Shown here: piece by piece, positions 42,529 to 52,700 of the stretch
Layout of the letters: each line of letters starts with the position of its first letter
Numbering within the stretch: the first letter of the stretch is position 1
Assembly: GCF_902506145.1 (NCBI RefSeq)
Contig: NZ_LR733520.1
Span: 2,553,770-2,617,769 of the forward strand
Direction: 5' to 3'
Source of the DNA: Burkholderia sp. 8Y
GTDB lineage: Bacteria > Pseudomonadota > Gammaproteobacteria > Burkholderiales > Burkholderiaceae
Length of the DNA stretch: 64,000 bases
Notes under the pieces: generated by a model
The model's input: only the letters and a program-made list of their open reading frames with translations
Database searches by the model: none
Told to the model about the DNA's origin: nothing
Position numbers and translations under genes: made by a program

Positions 42529-42840
42529 TTACTGCAGCTTAATTTCGACGTCCACACCTGCCGGCAGGTCGAGCTTCATCAGCGCGTCGACGGTCTTGTC
42601 CGTCGGATCGACGATGTCCATCAGGCGTTGGTGCGTACGGATTTCGAGCTGGTCGCGCGACGTCTTGTTGACGTGCGGCGAACGCAGGATGTCAAAACGC
42701 TGAATACGCGTCGGCAGCGGCACCGGGCCACGGACGATCGCGCCAGTCCGCTTCGCCGTATCGACGATCTCGGCTGCCGATTGATCGATCAGGCGATAGT
42801 CGAAAGCCTTCAGACGAATGCGGATTTTCTGGTTCTGCAT
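42529..42840 (-). CDS. rpsJ: 30S ribosomal protein S10 / NusE
   Basis: 103 aa. QKIRIRLKAFDYRLIDQSA, GPVPLPTRIQRFDILRSPHV and KTSRDQLEIRTHQRLMDI are diagnostic. It works in the 30S head and as NusE in antitermination with NusB and NusG. It is placed 138 bp after tufA, so it appears to be transcribed with the str group, with a fresh promoter behind it. Confidence 0.97.
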   Translation of the reverse strand: MQNQKIRIRLKAFDYRLIDQSAAEIVDTAKRTGAIVRGPVPLPTRIQRFDILRSPHVNKTSRDQLEIRTHQRLMDIVDPTDKTVDALMKLDLPAGVDVEIKLQ

Positions 42841-42900
42841 GACGATTCCTTAAAAAGAGCGAGGCGGTATTGCGCCGCCGATTGTGCGAAAGAGCGAGGA

Positions 42901-42931
42901 ACCGGGCATTCGCTTAGGGCGAACATCCGGT
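42901..42931 (-). other. Stem-loop in the tufA-rpsJ spacer
   Basis: Arms of 13 bases (42901-42913 and 42919-42931) pair with one A-C mismatch and two G-U pairs around a 5-nt loop. No T-run follows on the minus strand, so it is not a clear terminator. It may be a stability or processing element between tufA and rpsJ. Confidence 0.5.
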
Positions 42932-42978
42932 CCCGGTCACGTTACTTCAGTACAACAGCTTCAAAGAAGACCGAGATC

Positions 42979-44169
42979 TTACTCGATAATCTTCGCAACG
43001 ACACCTGCGCCGACGGTACGGCCGCCTTCGCGGATCGCGAAGCGCAGACCTTCTTCCATGGCGATCGGGGCGATCAGCTTGACCGTGATCGACACGTTGT
43101 CGCCCGGCATCACCATTTCCTTGTCCTTCGGCAGCTCGATCGAACCAGTCACGTCCGTCGTACGGAAGTAGAACTGCGGACGGTAGTTGTTGAAGAACGG
43201 CGTGTGACGGCCGCCTTCGTCCTTGCTCAGCACGTACACTTCAGCGGTGAAGTGCGTGTGCGGCGTGATCGAACCCGGCTTGGCCAGCACCTGGCCGCGC
43301 TCGACGTCTTCACGCTTCGTGCCGCGCAGCAGGATACCGACGTTGTCGCCCGCTTGACCTTGGTCGAGCAGCTTGCGGAACATTTCCACGCCCGTGCAGG
43401 TCGTCTTCACCGTCGGCTTGATACCGACGATTTCGATTTCCTCGCCGACCTTCACCACACCACGCTCGACGCGACCCGTCACCACCGTGCCGCGACCCGA
43501 GATCGAGAACACGTCTTCCACCGGCATCAGGAACGCGCCGTCCACTGCGCGCTCCGGCGTCGGGATGTACGTGTCCAGCGCGTCGGCCAGGTTCATGATC
43601 GCCACTTCGCCCAGCTCGCCCGTGTCGCCTTCCAGCGCGAGCTTGGCCGAACCCTTGATGATCGGGGTGTCGTCGCCCGGGAAGTCGTACTTCGAGAGAA
43701 GCTCACGCACTTCCATTTCGACGAGCTCGAGCAGCTCGGCGTCGTCCACCATGTCGCACTTGTTCAGGAACACGATGATGTACGGCACGCCGACCTGACG
43801 CGCCAGCAGGATGTGCTCACGCGTTTGCGGCATCGGGCCGTCGGCGGCCGAGCACACCAGGATCGCGCCGTCCATCTGCGCGGCGCCCGTGATCATGTTC
43901 TTCACATAGTCAGCGTGGCCCGGGCAGTCGACGTGTGCGTAGTGGCGGTTAGCCGTTTCGTACTCGACGTGCGCGGTGTTGATGGTGATACCACGTGCCT
44001 TTTCTTCCGGCGCCGCGTCGATCTGGTCGTACGCCTTGGCTTCGCCGCCGAACTTCTTGGTCAGCACCGTCGTGATCGCTGCCGTCAGCGTGGTCTTGCC
44101 GTGGTCAACGTGACCGATCGTGCCCACGTTCACGTGCGGCTTGGTCCGCTCGAATTTACCTTTTGCCAT
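42979..44169 (-). CDS. tufA: Elongation factor Tu (str-group copy)
   Basis: 396 aa. GTPase motifs: GHVDHGKTTLTAAI (P-loop), DCPGHADY (G3) and NKCD (G4). KPHVNVGTIGHVDHGKTT lies at the N-terminus. It delivers aminoacyl-tRNA to the ribosome. It is identical in protein to the copy at 62121-63311. By eye the DNA is the same from 42977 to 44163, with a synonymous difference in codon 2 (GCA here, GCC there). It lies 67 bp after fusA. Confidence 0.98.
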   Translation of the reverse strand: MAKGKFERTKPHVNVGTIGHVDHGKTTLTAAITTVLTKKFGGEAKAYDQIDAAPEEKARGITINTAHVEYETANRHYAHVDCPGHADYVKNMITGAAQMDGAILVCSAADGPMPQTREHILLARQVGVPYIIVFLNKCDMVDDAELLELVEMEVRELLSKYDFPGDDTPIIKGSAKLALEGDTGELGEVAIMNLADALDTYIPTPERAVDGAFLMPVEDVFSISGRGTVVTGRVERGVVKVGEEIEIVGIKPTVKTTCTGVEMFRKLLDQGQAGDNVGILLRGTKREDVERGQVLAKPGSITPHTHFTAEVYVLSKDEGGRHTPFFNNYRPQFYFRTTDVTGSIELPKDKEMVMPGDNVSITVKLIAPIAMEEGLRFAIREGGRTVGAGVVAKIIE

Positions 44170-44236
44170 GATTACCTTCTTTCAAAGTTTGGTTATCGGT
44201 TGAAGCTTGTGGCTTGCGCCGAATGACTTGCGGGTA

Positions 44237-46339
44237 TTACTTACCCTTCGCGTTGATGATCGCTTCGGCAACGTTACGCGGAGCTTCAGCATAGTGCTTG
44301 AATTCCATCGTGTACGTGGCACGGCCTTGCGACAGCGAGCGCAGCGAGGTCGAGTAGCCGAACATTTCCGACAGCGGCACTTCGGCGCGAACGATCTTGC
44401 CGCCGCCGATCATGTCTTCCATGCCTTGGACGATACCGCGACGGCCCGACAAATCGCCCATCACGTTGCCCATGTAGTCTTCCGGCGTTTCGACTTCCAC
44501 GGCCATCATCGGTTCGAGGATGACCGGGCTTGCCTTGCGCATCGCTTCCTTGAAGGCCATCGAGCCGGCCATGCGGAACGCGTTTTCGTTCGAGTCGACG
44601 TCGTGGTACGAACCGAACGTCAGGTGAACCTTCACGTCGACGACCGGGAAGCCAGCCAGCACGCCCGATTTCAACGTTTCCTGGATACCCTTGTCCACGG
44701 CCGGGATGTATTCGCGCGGAATCACGCCGCCCTTGATCTCGTCCAGGAACTCGTAGCCCTTGCCTTGTTCGTTCGGCTCGAGCGTGATGACCGCGTGGCC
44801 GTACTGGCCGCGACCACCCGACTGCTTGACGAACTTGCCGTCGACATCGGCCGCCGTCGTGCGAATGGTTTCGCGGTAGGCAACCTGCGGCTTGCCGACG
44901 GTTGCTTCCACGCCGAATTCGCGCTTCATCCGGTCGACCAGAATTTCGAGGTGAAGCTCGCCCATACCCGAAATGATGGTCTGGCCCGATTCTTCGTCCG
45001 TTTGAACGCGGAACGAAGGATCTTCCTGAGCCAGACGATTCAACGCCAGACCCATCTTCTCCTGGTCGGGCTTGGTCTTCGGCTCGACTGCCTGCGAAAT
45101 CACCGGCTCCGGAAAAATCATGCGTTCGAGCACGATCGGGCTCTGCGGGTCGCACAATGTGTCGCCCGTGGTCGCTTCCTTCAGGCCAACGGCCGCTGCG
45201 ATGTCGCCTGCGCGCACTTCCTTGATTTCTTCGCGCTGGTTCGCGTGCATTTGCAGAATACGACCGAGACGCTCTTTCTTGTCCTTCGTCGCGTTTAGCA
45301 CCGTGTCACCCGAATTCACCACGCCCGAATACACACGGAAGAAGATCAGTTGGCCGACGAACGGGTCGGTCATGATCTTGAATGCCAGCGACGAAAACTT
45401 CTCGTCGTCGGCAGCGCGGCGCTCACCCTTCTCACCGTTTTCGAGTTCGCCGGTAACCGGCGGAATGTCGACCGGCGACGGCAGGAAGTCGATCACGGCG
45501 TCGAGCATGCGCTGCACGCCCTTGTTCTTGAACGCGGTGCCGCACAGCATGGGCTGAATTTCGCACGCGATGGTCCGGTCGCGGATCGCCTTGACAATTT
45601 CCGCTTCGGTCAACTCTTCGCCGCCGAGGTACTTTTCCATCAGCTCTTCGCTGGCTTCCGCAGCCGACTCGATCATCTTCTCGCGCCACTCGTTGCACGT
45701 GTCAACGAGTTCGGCCGGGATGTCGACGTAGTCGAACTTCGTACCTTGCGACGCTTCGTCCCAAATGATCGCCTTCATCTTCAGCAGATCGACGACGCCC
45801 TTGAAGTTTTCTTCCGAGCCGATCGGCACGACGACGGGCACCGGGTTCGCCTTCAGACGCGTCTTGAGCTGGTCGTAGACCTTGAAGAAGTTCGCGCCGG
45901 TACGGTCCATCTTGTTGACGAACGCGAGGCGGGGAACCTTGTACTTGTTCGCCTGACGCCACACGGTTTCCGACTGCGGCTGCACGCCGCCCACGGCGCA
46001 GTAGACCATGCACGCGCCGTCGAGGACGCGCATCGAGCGTTCCACTTCGATCGTGAAGTCGACGTGTCCCGGGGTGTCGATGATGTTAATGCGGTGCTCG
46101 GGATAGTTGCCGCCCATGCCCTTCCAGAAGGCCGTGGTAGCAGCCGACGTGATGGTGATGCCGCGCTCCTGCTCCTGTTCCATCCAGTCCATCGTTGCCG
46201 CGCCGTCGTGAACTTCACCGATCTTGTGGTTCACGCCCGTGTAGAACAGGATGCGCTCGGTCGTCGTCGTTTTGCCGGCGTCGATGTGAGCGCTAATACC
46301 GATGTTGCGGTAGCGCTCGATAGGTGTCTTGCGAGCCAC
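44237..46339 (-). CDS. fusA: Elongation factor G
   Basis: 700 aa. GTG 46339 (ARKTPIERYRNIG) is chosen, with AAGGA six bases upstream, giving the usual N-terminus; an ATG 13 codons upstream would add a non-conserved extension. GTPase motifs: AHIDAGKTTTTERILFYTG (P-loop), DTPGHVDF and NKMDRTGA. It catalyses tRNA-mRNA translocation and, with RRF, ribosome recycling. It lies 126 bp after rpsG. Confidence 0.97.
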   Translation of the reverse strand: MARKTPIERYRNIGISAHIDAGKTTTTERILFYTGVNHKIGEVHDGAATMDWMEQEQERGITITSAATTAFWKGMGGNYPEHRINIIDTPGHVDFTIEVERSMRVLDGACMVYCAVGGVQPQSETVWRQANKYKVPRLAFVNKMDRTGANFFKVYDQLKTRLKANPVPVVVPIGSEENFKGVVDLLKMKAIIWDEASQGTKFDYVDIPAELVDTCNEWREKMIESAAEASEELMEKYLGGEELTEAEIVKAIRDRTIACEIQPMLCGTAFKNKGVQRMLDAVIDFLPSPVDIPPVTGELENGEKGERRAADDEKFSSLAFKIMTDPFVGQLIFFRVYSGVVNSGDTVLNATKDKKERLGRILQMHANQREEIKEVRAGDIAAAVGLKEATTGDTLCDPQSPIVLERMIFPEPVISQAVEPKTKPDQEKMGLALNRLAQEDPSFRVQTDEESGQTIISGMGELHLEILVDRMKREFGVEATVGKPQVAYRETIRTTAADVDGKFVKQSGGRGQYGHAVITLEPNEQGKGYEFLDEIKGGVIPREYIPAVDKGIQETLKSGVLAGFPVVDVKVHLTFGSYHDVDSNENAFRMAGSMAFKEAMRKASPVILEPMMAVEVETPEDYMGNVMGDLSGRRGIVQGMEDMIGGGKIVRAEVPLSEMFGYSTSLRSLSQGRATYTMEFKHYAEAPRNVAEAIINAKGK

Positions 46340-46465
46340 TTTGGATCCTTTATTCGGTCGACGCGCCGACTCGTTCAACGAGCCGGCAGCGCCCTAACAC
46401 AAACGGGCGAGGCGCCGAACATAGCGCACCCGCCCTGATTTTTCCGTTGCCCTATCAGCGGGAGC

Positions 46466-46936
46466 TTAGAAACGGAAATGCGAGAATGCCTTGTTAGCCT
46501 CTGCCATGCGGTGAACTTCGTCGCGCTTCTTCATCGCGCCGCCGCGGCCTTCGGCCGCTTCGGAGAGCTCACCTGCCAGGCGCAGGGCCATCGACTTTTC
46601 GCTGCGCTTCTTCGCGGCTTCACGCAACCAACGCATCGCCAATGCCATACGACGCGAGGGACGCACTTCGACCGGAACTTGATAGTTCGCACCACCAACG
46701 CGACGGCTCTTCACTTCGACCACCGGCTTCACGTTGTTGAGCGCGACCGTGAACACTTCCAGCGGGTCCTTGCCACCCTTGGTCTGGATCTGTTCAAAAG
46801 CGCCGTACACGATGCGTTCGGCTACCGACTTCTTGCCGGACAACATCAGCACGTTCATGAACTTGGCTACATCTACGTTGCCGAACTTCGGATCCGGCAA
46901 TACTTCCCGCTTGGGGACTTCGCGACGACGCGGCAT
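46466..46936 (-). CDS. rpsG: 30S ribosomal protein S7
   Basis: 156 aa. PRRREVPKREVLPDPKFG opens it; LMLSGKKSVAERIVYGAF, VGGANYQVPVEVRPSRRMALAMRW (about 85-108) and AFSHFRF at the end are diagnostic. It organises the 30S head. In E. coli it represses the str operon by binding the rpsL-rpsG spacer; here that spacer is 186 bp with small stems. Confidence 0.97.
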   Translation of the reverse strand: MPRRREVPKREVLPDPKFGNVDVAKFMNVLMLSGKKSVAERIVYGAFEQIQTKGGKDPLEVFTVALNNVKPVVEVKSRRVGGANYQVPVEVRPSRRMALAMRWLREAAKKRSEKSMALRLAGELSEAAEGRGGAMKKRDEVHRMAEANKAFSHFRF

Positions 46937-46960
46937 GATTCTTCCTTTACCTTTTCAGTT

Positions 46961-46978
46961 GGAGCGTATTTCCGCTCC
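46961..46978 (-). other. Hairpin in the rpsL-rpsG spacer (possible S7 target region)
   Basis: GGAGCG and CGCTCC (46961-46966 and 46973-46978) form a 6-bp stem with a 6-nt loop 25 bp upstream of rpsG. The 186-bp spacer is long for this operon and is where E. coli S7 binds to repress translation. Similarity to that structure was not established. Confidence 0.35.
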
Positions 46979-47122
46979 GCGGCCACCAACTAACCCGATC
47001 CATCTCTCGACTAAACCAGCTTGGCCGGGTGACCACTTACTCGACAGCACCGGCACATCCGGCACTACCGCATTAACCGCCTTGCGGCGACCTGAAACCA
47101 CTTCGACTGCACGAACCGGCTA

Positions 47123-47503
47123 TTACTTGCCAGCCTTGGCACGCTTCGCACCGTACTTCGAGCGAGCCTGCTTACGATCCTTGACGCCCTGGGTATCGAG
47201 CGAGCCGCGAACCATGTGGTAACGCACACCCGGCAAGTCCTTCACACGGCCGCCGCGAATCAGCACGACCGAGTGTTCCTGCAGGTTGTGGCCTTCACCA
47301 CCGATGTACGAAATGACTTCAAAGCCGTTCGTCAGGCGAACCTTCGCAACCTTACGAAGTGCCGAGTTCGGCTTTTTCGGCGTCGTCGTGTACACGCGGG
47401 TGCACACGCCGCGACGCTGCGGGCAGTCCTGCAGGGCCGGCGACTTGCTCTTCGTCGTTTCCGACGTGCGGCCTTTGCGAACCAGTTGATTGATGGTTGG
47501 CAT
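47123..47503 (-). CDS. rpsL: 30S ribosomal protein S12
   Basis: 126 aa. [22 protein letters not shown] opens it. [17 protein letters not shown] carries the Lys equivalent to K43 and [13 protein letters not shown] the K88 region, both wild type for streptomycin sensitivity. It is a decoding-centre protein. It is the first gene of the str group, about 150 bp from its promoter. Confidence 0.98.
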
Positions 47504-47652
47504 CGTTTAATCCTAGAAATGAACAAAATCGGCGCAATTCCGAACGGGCAAAGCGAAGGAATCGCGCGTCTGACCTTCTCGTAAGTGGCTTCCGTTCCTG
47601 CGGGCCTGAGCTTAGACAGGATCCCGAAACGGACCAAGAACGAGAACCTAGC

Positions 47653-47682
47653 ATGATAGTCCGGAAATGCTAGTCCGGTCAA
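47653..47682 (-). promoter_or_regulatory. Promoter for rpsL and the str gene group
   Basis: TTGACC (47677-47682), an 18-bp spacer and TATCAT (47653-47658) on the minus strand. A 7-bp inverted repeat CTAGCAT/ATGCTAG (47648-47654 with 47667-47673) brackets the region, its arm overlapping the -10. A CCGGACTA direct repeat also lies in the spacer. The leader to rpsL is about 150 nt, with no reading frame I can support. Confidence 0.7.
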
Positions 47683-47721
47683 TACGTTGCGTGAGTTTCT
47701 GGCTGGCTCGCGCAGGCGGCG

Positions 47722-49569
47722 TCAGTCCGCGCCGACCACGTCGAGCAGTTCGTCGCCGAAACGCTCCAGTTTCCGCACGCCGATGCCCGGAATGTGGCGC
47801 AGGTCGTCGATCGTATCGGGATCGCTGCGTGCGATCTCGGCAAGCGTCGCGTCGTGGAAGATGACATACGCCGGCACGCCATCGGTCTTCGCGGTCTCCG
47901 CGCGCCACGTCCGCAAGCGATCCCATCGCGCTTTTTCGCGCGGCGACATCCCCGCAGTCGGATCGGCGCGTTCGCCGGTTCGTCCGGACGACTGCCGGTT
48001 GCGCACCGGCTTCACGTATTTGCGCAGCGTGACGCGCTCCTCGCCCTTCAGCACAGGCTTGCTCGCGTCGGTCAGCACGAGCGCCCCGAAACCGTCATGG
48101 TCGACGGCGAGAAACCCGAACGCGACCAGTTGCCTGAAAACCGCGCGCCACTCCGGCTCGGAAAGGCTCGCGCCGACGCCGAAGGTGGACAGCTTGTCGT
48201 GCCCGCGCTGCAACACTTTCTCGCTGCGCGTGCCGCGCAAGATGTCGATCAAATGGCCGGCGCCGAAGCGAAAGCCGCTGGCCTTCTGCGCGCGGTACAC
48301 GCACGACAACGCCATCTGCGCCTCGCGCGTCGCATCCCACGATGCCGGCGGGTCCAGACACGTATCGCAGTTGCCGCACGGCGTGCTCGTCTCGCCGAAG
48401 TAGGCGAGCAGACGCACACGACGGCACGTCGCGGCTTCGCAGAGCCCGAGGAGCGCATCCAGCTTGCCCGTCTGCACTCGCTTGTGTGCATCGTCGGCGT
48501 CGGATTCGTCGATCATCTTGCGTTGCTGGACGACATCGCCCAGGCCGTACGCCATCCATGCGTTCGCGGGCAGACCGTCGCGGCCCGCGCGCCCGGTCTC
48601 TTGGTAATAGCCCTCGACGCTCTTCGGCAAGTCCAGGTGCGCGACGAAGCGCACGTCGGGCTTGTCGATACCCATGCCGAAGGCGATCGTCGCGCACATC
48701 ACGATGCCTTCTTCGCGCTGAAACATCTCCTGATGCTTCTGACGCGTCTCGAACTCCATGCCGGCGTGGTACGGCAACGCGCGAACGCCCTGCCCCTTGA
48801 GCCAGTCCGCCGTTTCTTCCACCTTGCGGCGCGAGAGGCAATAGACCACGCCCGCGTCCGTCGTGCCGTCCTTGTTGGTATGCTCGGCGCGAATGAAGTC
48901 GAGCAATTGCGACCGCGCGTTGTCCTTCTCGACAATGCGATAGCGGATATTCGGCCGGTCGAAGCTCGACACGAAGATGCGCGCGTCGTCGAGCGCGAGC
49001 CGATGCACGATTTCATCGCGCGTGATGGCATCGGCGGTTGCGGTGAGCGCGATGCGCGGCACGTTCGGGAATCGCTCGTGCAGCACCGACAGCTGAATGT
49101 ATTCGGGCCGGAAGTCGTGGCCCCATTGCGAAACGCAATGCGCCTCGTCGATCGCGAACAGCCCGATGGGCGCGCTTTCGAGCAGATCGAGAAAACGCGG
49201 CGTCATGAGACGCTCCGGCGCGACGTACAGCAGATCGATGCTGCCGTTGCGTAGCGCGCGCTCGGTCGCGGCGGCTTCCGCGCCCGAGAGCATCGAATTG
49301 AGATACGCGGCGCGCACGCCGACTTCGGTCAGCGCGGCAACCTGATCCTGCATTAGCGCGATCAGCGGCGAAACCACGATGCCCGCGCCGAAGCCCGCCT
49401 CTTTGCGCACCAGCGACGGAATCTGATAGCACAGCGATTTTCCGCCGCCCGTCGGCATCAACACGAGTGAATCGCCGCCGTTCGCGACATGTTCGACGAT
49501 TTCCGCCTGCTGTCCGCGAAAGGCCGGATAGCCGAAAACTTCGTTGAGAATTTTTAGCGGACGGGACAT
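47722..49569 (-). CDS. recQ: ATP-dependent DNA helicase RecQ
   Basis: 615 aa, normal length. Superfamily 2 helicase motifs: LMPTGGGKSLCYQIP (I), DEAHCVSQWGHDFRPEY (II) and LTATAD (III). GRAGRDG (VI) is near residue 330. The zinc-binding region has Cys at CRRVRLLAYFGE and CGNCDTC. The C-terminal HRDC domain includes GMSPREKARWDRLRTWRAE (about 520-600). It unwinds DNA in recombinational repair. It lies between the rpoC terminator and the rpsL promoter and appears to be its own unit. Confidence 0.95.
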   Translation of the reverse strand: MSRPLKILNEVFGYPAFRGQQAEIVEHVANGGDSLVLMPTGGGKSLCYQIPSLVRKEAGFGAGIVVSPLIALMQDQVAALTEVGVRAAYLNSMLSGAEAAATERALRNGSIDLLYVAPERLMTPRFLDLLESAPIGLFAIDEAHCVSQWGHDFRPEYIQLSVLHERFPNVPRIALTATADAITRDEIVHRLALDDARIFVSSFDRPNIRYRIVEKDNARSQLLDFIRAEHTNKDGTTDAGVVYCLSRRKVEETADWLKGQGVRALPYHAGMEFETRQKHQEMFQREEGIVMCATIAFGMGIDKPDVRFVAHLDLPKSVEGYYQETGRAGRDGLPANAWMAYGLGDVVQQRKMIDESDADDAHKRVQTGKLDALLGLCEAATCRRVRLLAYFGETSTPCGNCDTCLDPPASWDATREAQMALSCVYRAQKASGFRFGAGHLIDILRGTRSEKVLQRGHDKLSTFGVGASLSEPEWRAVFRQLVAFGFLAVDHDGFGALVLTDASKPVLKGEERVTLRKYVKPVRNRQSSGRTGERADPTAGMSPREKARWDRLRTWRAETAKTDGVPAYVIFHDATLAEIARSDPDTIDDLRHIPGIGVRKLERFGDELLDVVGAD

Positions 49570-49690
49570 AGAGAACGAGCGCGAACTGCGGCGTGGAGGA
49601 TAACGAATTCTATCAATGCGAGCGCAGGCGCCCGCGCGTGAATTGCACCGTTGGCCATTCGGCCGAGGTGCGAATCGAAAAGAAGGGATG

Positions 49691-49722
49691 AAAAAAAACC
49701 GCCCGGCGGAAACCGGGCGGTT
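49691..49722 (-). terminator. Terminator after rpoC
   Basis: A perfect 10-bp stem (49697-49706 with 49713-49722), 6-nt loop, followed by a T-run on the minus strand, 25 bp after the rpoC stop. It ends the secE-to-rpoC transcription unit. Confidence 0.92.
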
Positions 49723-49746
49723 CGAGATGCTACCAGCGAAAGACGC

Positions 49747-52700
49747 TTACTCGTTGGTGTGCGGCTGCTGCTCCGTTGCCGGGGCTTCCGGCGTACCGAA
49801 ATCGAATGCCTCTTCGGCAGCGATCTGGTCGAAGCGTTCGCGATCCGCCGACTCCTTCGTCTTGCGGGCCTTGTGGAACGCGAGACCCGTACCGGCCGGA
49901 ATCAGACGGCCGACGATCACGTTTTCCTTCAGACCGCGCAGATCGTCGCGCTTGCCCATGATCGCCGCTTCGGTCAGCACGCGAGTCGTTTCCTGGAACG
50001 ACGCCGCCGAGATGAACGAATCGGTCGAGAGCGATGCCTTCGTGATACCGAGCAGCACGTTCTCGTACGTCGCCGGACGCTTGTCTTCCGCGATCATGCG
50101 GTCGTTCTCGTCAAGCATGTCCGACCGCTCGACTTGTTCGCCCGGAATGAAACGCGTATCGCCGTTGTCGACGATCTGCACGCGGCGCAGCATCTGACGC
50201 ACGATCACTTCGATGTGCTTGTCGTTGATCTTCACGCCTTGCAGACGGTACACGTCCTGCACTTCGTCCACGATGTAGCGCGACAACGCCTCGATACCCT
50301 GCAGACGCAGAATGTCGTGCGGATCGGCCGGGCCGTCCACGATCATTTCGCCCTTGTTGACGACCTGACCATCGTGAACCAGCACCTGCTTTTCCTTCGC
50401 GATCAGGAACTCGTGCTGATTGCCCTCGAGGTCCGTGATGACGAGACGCTGCTTGCCCTTCGTGTCCTTACCGAACGACGTCGTGCCCGTGACTTCCGCC
50501 AGAATGCCGGCGTCCTTCGGCGAGCGCGCTTCGAACAGTTCGGCCACGCGCGGCAGACCACCGGTAATGTCACGCGTCTTCTGCGCTTCAACCGGGATAC
50601 GCGCCAGCACTTCACCGACCTGCACTTGCTGACCATCCTTCACGGTGATCAGTGCGCCGACCTGGAAGCCGATCTGCACCGAATGCTCGGTGTTCGGAAT
50701 CTTCACTTCCTCGCCGTTCGCGTCGAGCAGTTTCACCTGCGGACGCACCGTCTTGGAAGCCTGCGAACCGCGACGCTTCACGTCGATCACGACGAGCGTC
50801 GACAGACCGGTCACGTCGTCGATCTGCTTGGCGACCGTCACGCCTTCCTCGACGTTTTCGAACTTCACCGTACCGCCCCACTCGGTGATGATCGGACGCG
50901 TCAGCGGATCCCATTGAGCCAGTTGCGCACCGGCCTTGATCTGCGCGCCGTCGAGCTGCAGCAGCGTTGCGCCGTACGGAACCTTGTGGCGCTCACGCTC
51001 GCGACCGAAGTCGTCCGCGATGATTGCTTCGCCCGAACGCGAAATCACGACTTGCTCGCCCTTCGCGTTCGTCACGTAGCGCATCGTGGCCGTGAAGCGC
51101 ACCGTACCGTTGCTCTTCGCTTCCACCGTCGATGCAACCGCCGCACGCGACGCCGCACCACCGATGTGGAACGTACGCATGGTCAGCTGCGTGCCCGGCT
51201 CACCGATCGACTGAGCAGCGATCACACCGACTGCTTCGCCGACGTTCACGCGCGAACCGCGGCCGAGGTCGCGGCCGTAGCATGCGGCGCACAGCCCGTA
51301 GCGCGTTTCGCAGGTGAGCGGCGTGCGCACGCGCACTTCGTCGATGCCCAGGCGCTCGATGTCTTCCACCGCGTCTTCGTCGAGCAGATCGCCCGACGCA
51401 TACAGCGTTTCCTGCGTTTCCGGATTGACGACGTCTGCCACCGCGACGCGACCGAGAATACGGTCACGCAACGCTTCGACGACTTCACCGCCTTCGACCA
51501 ACGCCTTCATCGCCACGCCGTTCGACGTACCGCAATCGTCTTCGACCACGACGAGATCCTGCGTCACGTCCACGAGACGCCGCGTCAGGTAACCCGAGTT
51601 CGCCGTCTTCAGTGCCGTATCCGCCAGACCTTTACGTGCGCCGTGGGTCGAGATGAAGTACTGAAGCACGTTCAGGCCTTCGCGGAAGTTCGCGGTAATC
51701 GGCGTTTCGATGATCGAGCCGTCCGGCTTCGCCATCAGGCCGCGCATACCGGCCAGCTGACGAATCTGCACCGCGGAACCCCGCGCGCCCGAGTCGGCCA
51801 TCATGTAGATGGAGTTGAACGACTCCTGCTTCGTTTCCTTGCCGTCGCGATCGACCACGGGCTCGGTTGCGAGCTGCTCCATCATCGCCTTGCCGACGCT
51901 TTCCGACGTTGCCGACCAGATGTCGACCACGTTGTTGTAGCGTTCCTGCGCGGTGACGAGACCCGACATGTACTGACGGTCGTACTCCTTCACCTTCTTA
52001 GCGGCGTCGCCGACGATCGTCTCTTTCTGCGGCGGCACGAGCATGTCGTCCACGCAGATCGAGATACCGGCGCGCGTCGCGAGGCGGAAGCCCATCTGCA
52101 TCAGCTGGTCGGCGAAGATCACCGTTTCGCGCAGACCGCACTTGCGGAACGCCGTGTTGATCAGGCGCGAGATTTCCTTCTTCTTCAGCGGCTTGTTCAG
52201 CACCGAGAAAGGCAGGCCCGGCGGCAGAATCTCCGACAGGATCGAGCGGCCAACAGTCGTCGGGTACAGCGTGACCTTCGGCACGAACTTCGGCGCGCCT
52301 TCGCTCGTGTCTTCGTTCGCCACCATTTCGGTGATACGCACGTTGACGCGCGAAGCCAGCTCGACTTCCTTGTTCTCGTACGCGCGGATCACTTCCGACA
52401 CGCCCGTGAACGTCAGCCCTTCGCCCTTGCCGTTGATCGCTTCACGCGACGCGTAGTACAGGCCGAGCACGATATCCTGCGACGGCACGATCGACGGATC
52501 GCCGTTGGCCGGGAACAGGACGTTGTTCGACGCCAGCATCAGCGTGCGCGCTTCCATCTGCGCTTCGAGCGACAGCGGCACGTGAACAGCCATCTGGTCA
52601 CCGTCGAAGTCGGCGTTGAACGCCGCGCAAACGAGCGGATGCAGCTGGATTGCCTTACCTTCGATCAGCACCGGCTCGAAAGCCTGAATGCCAAGACGGT

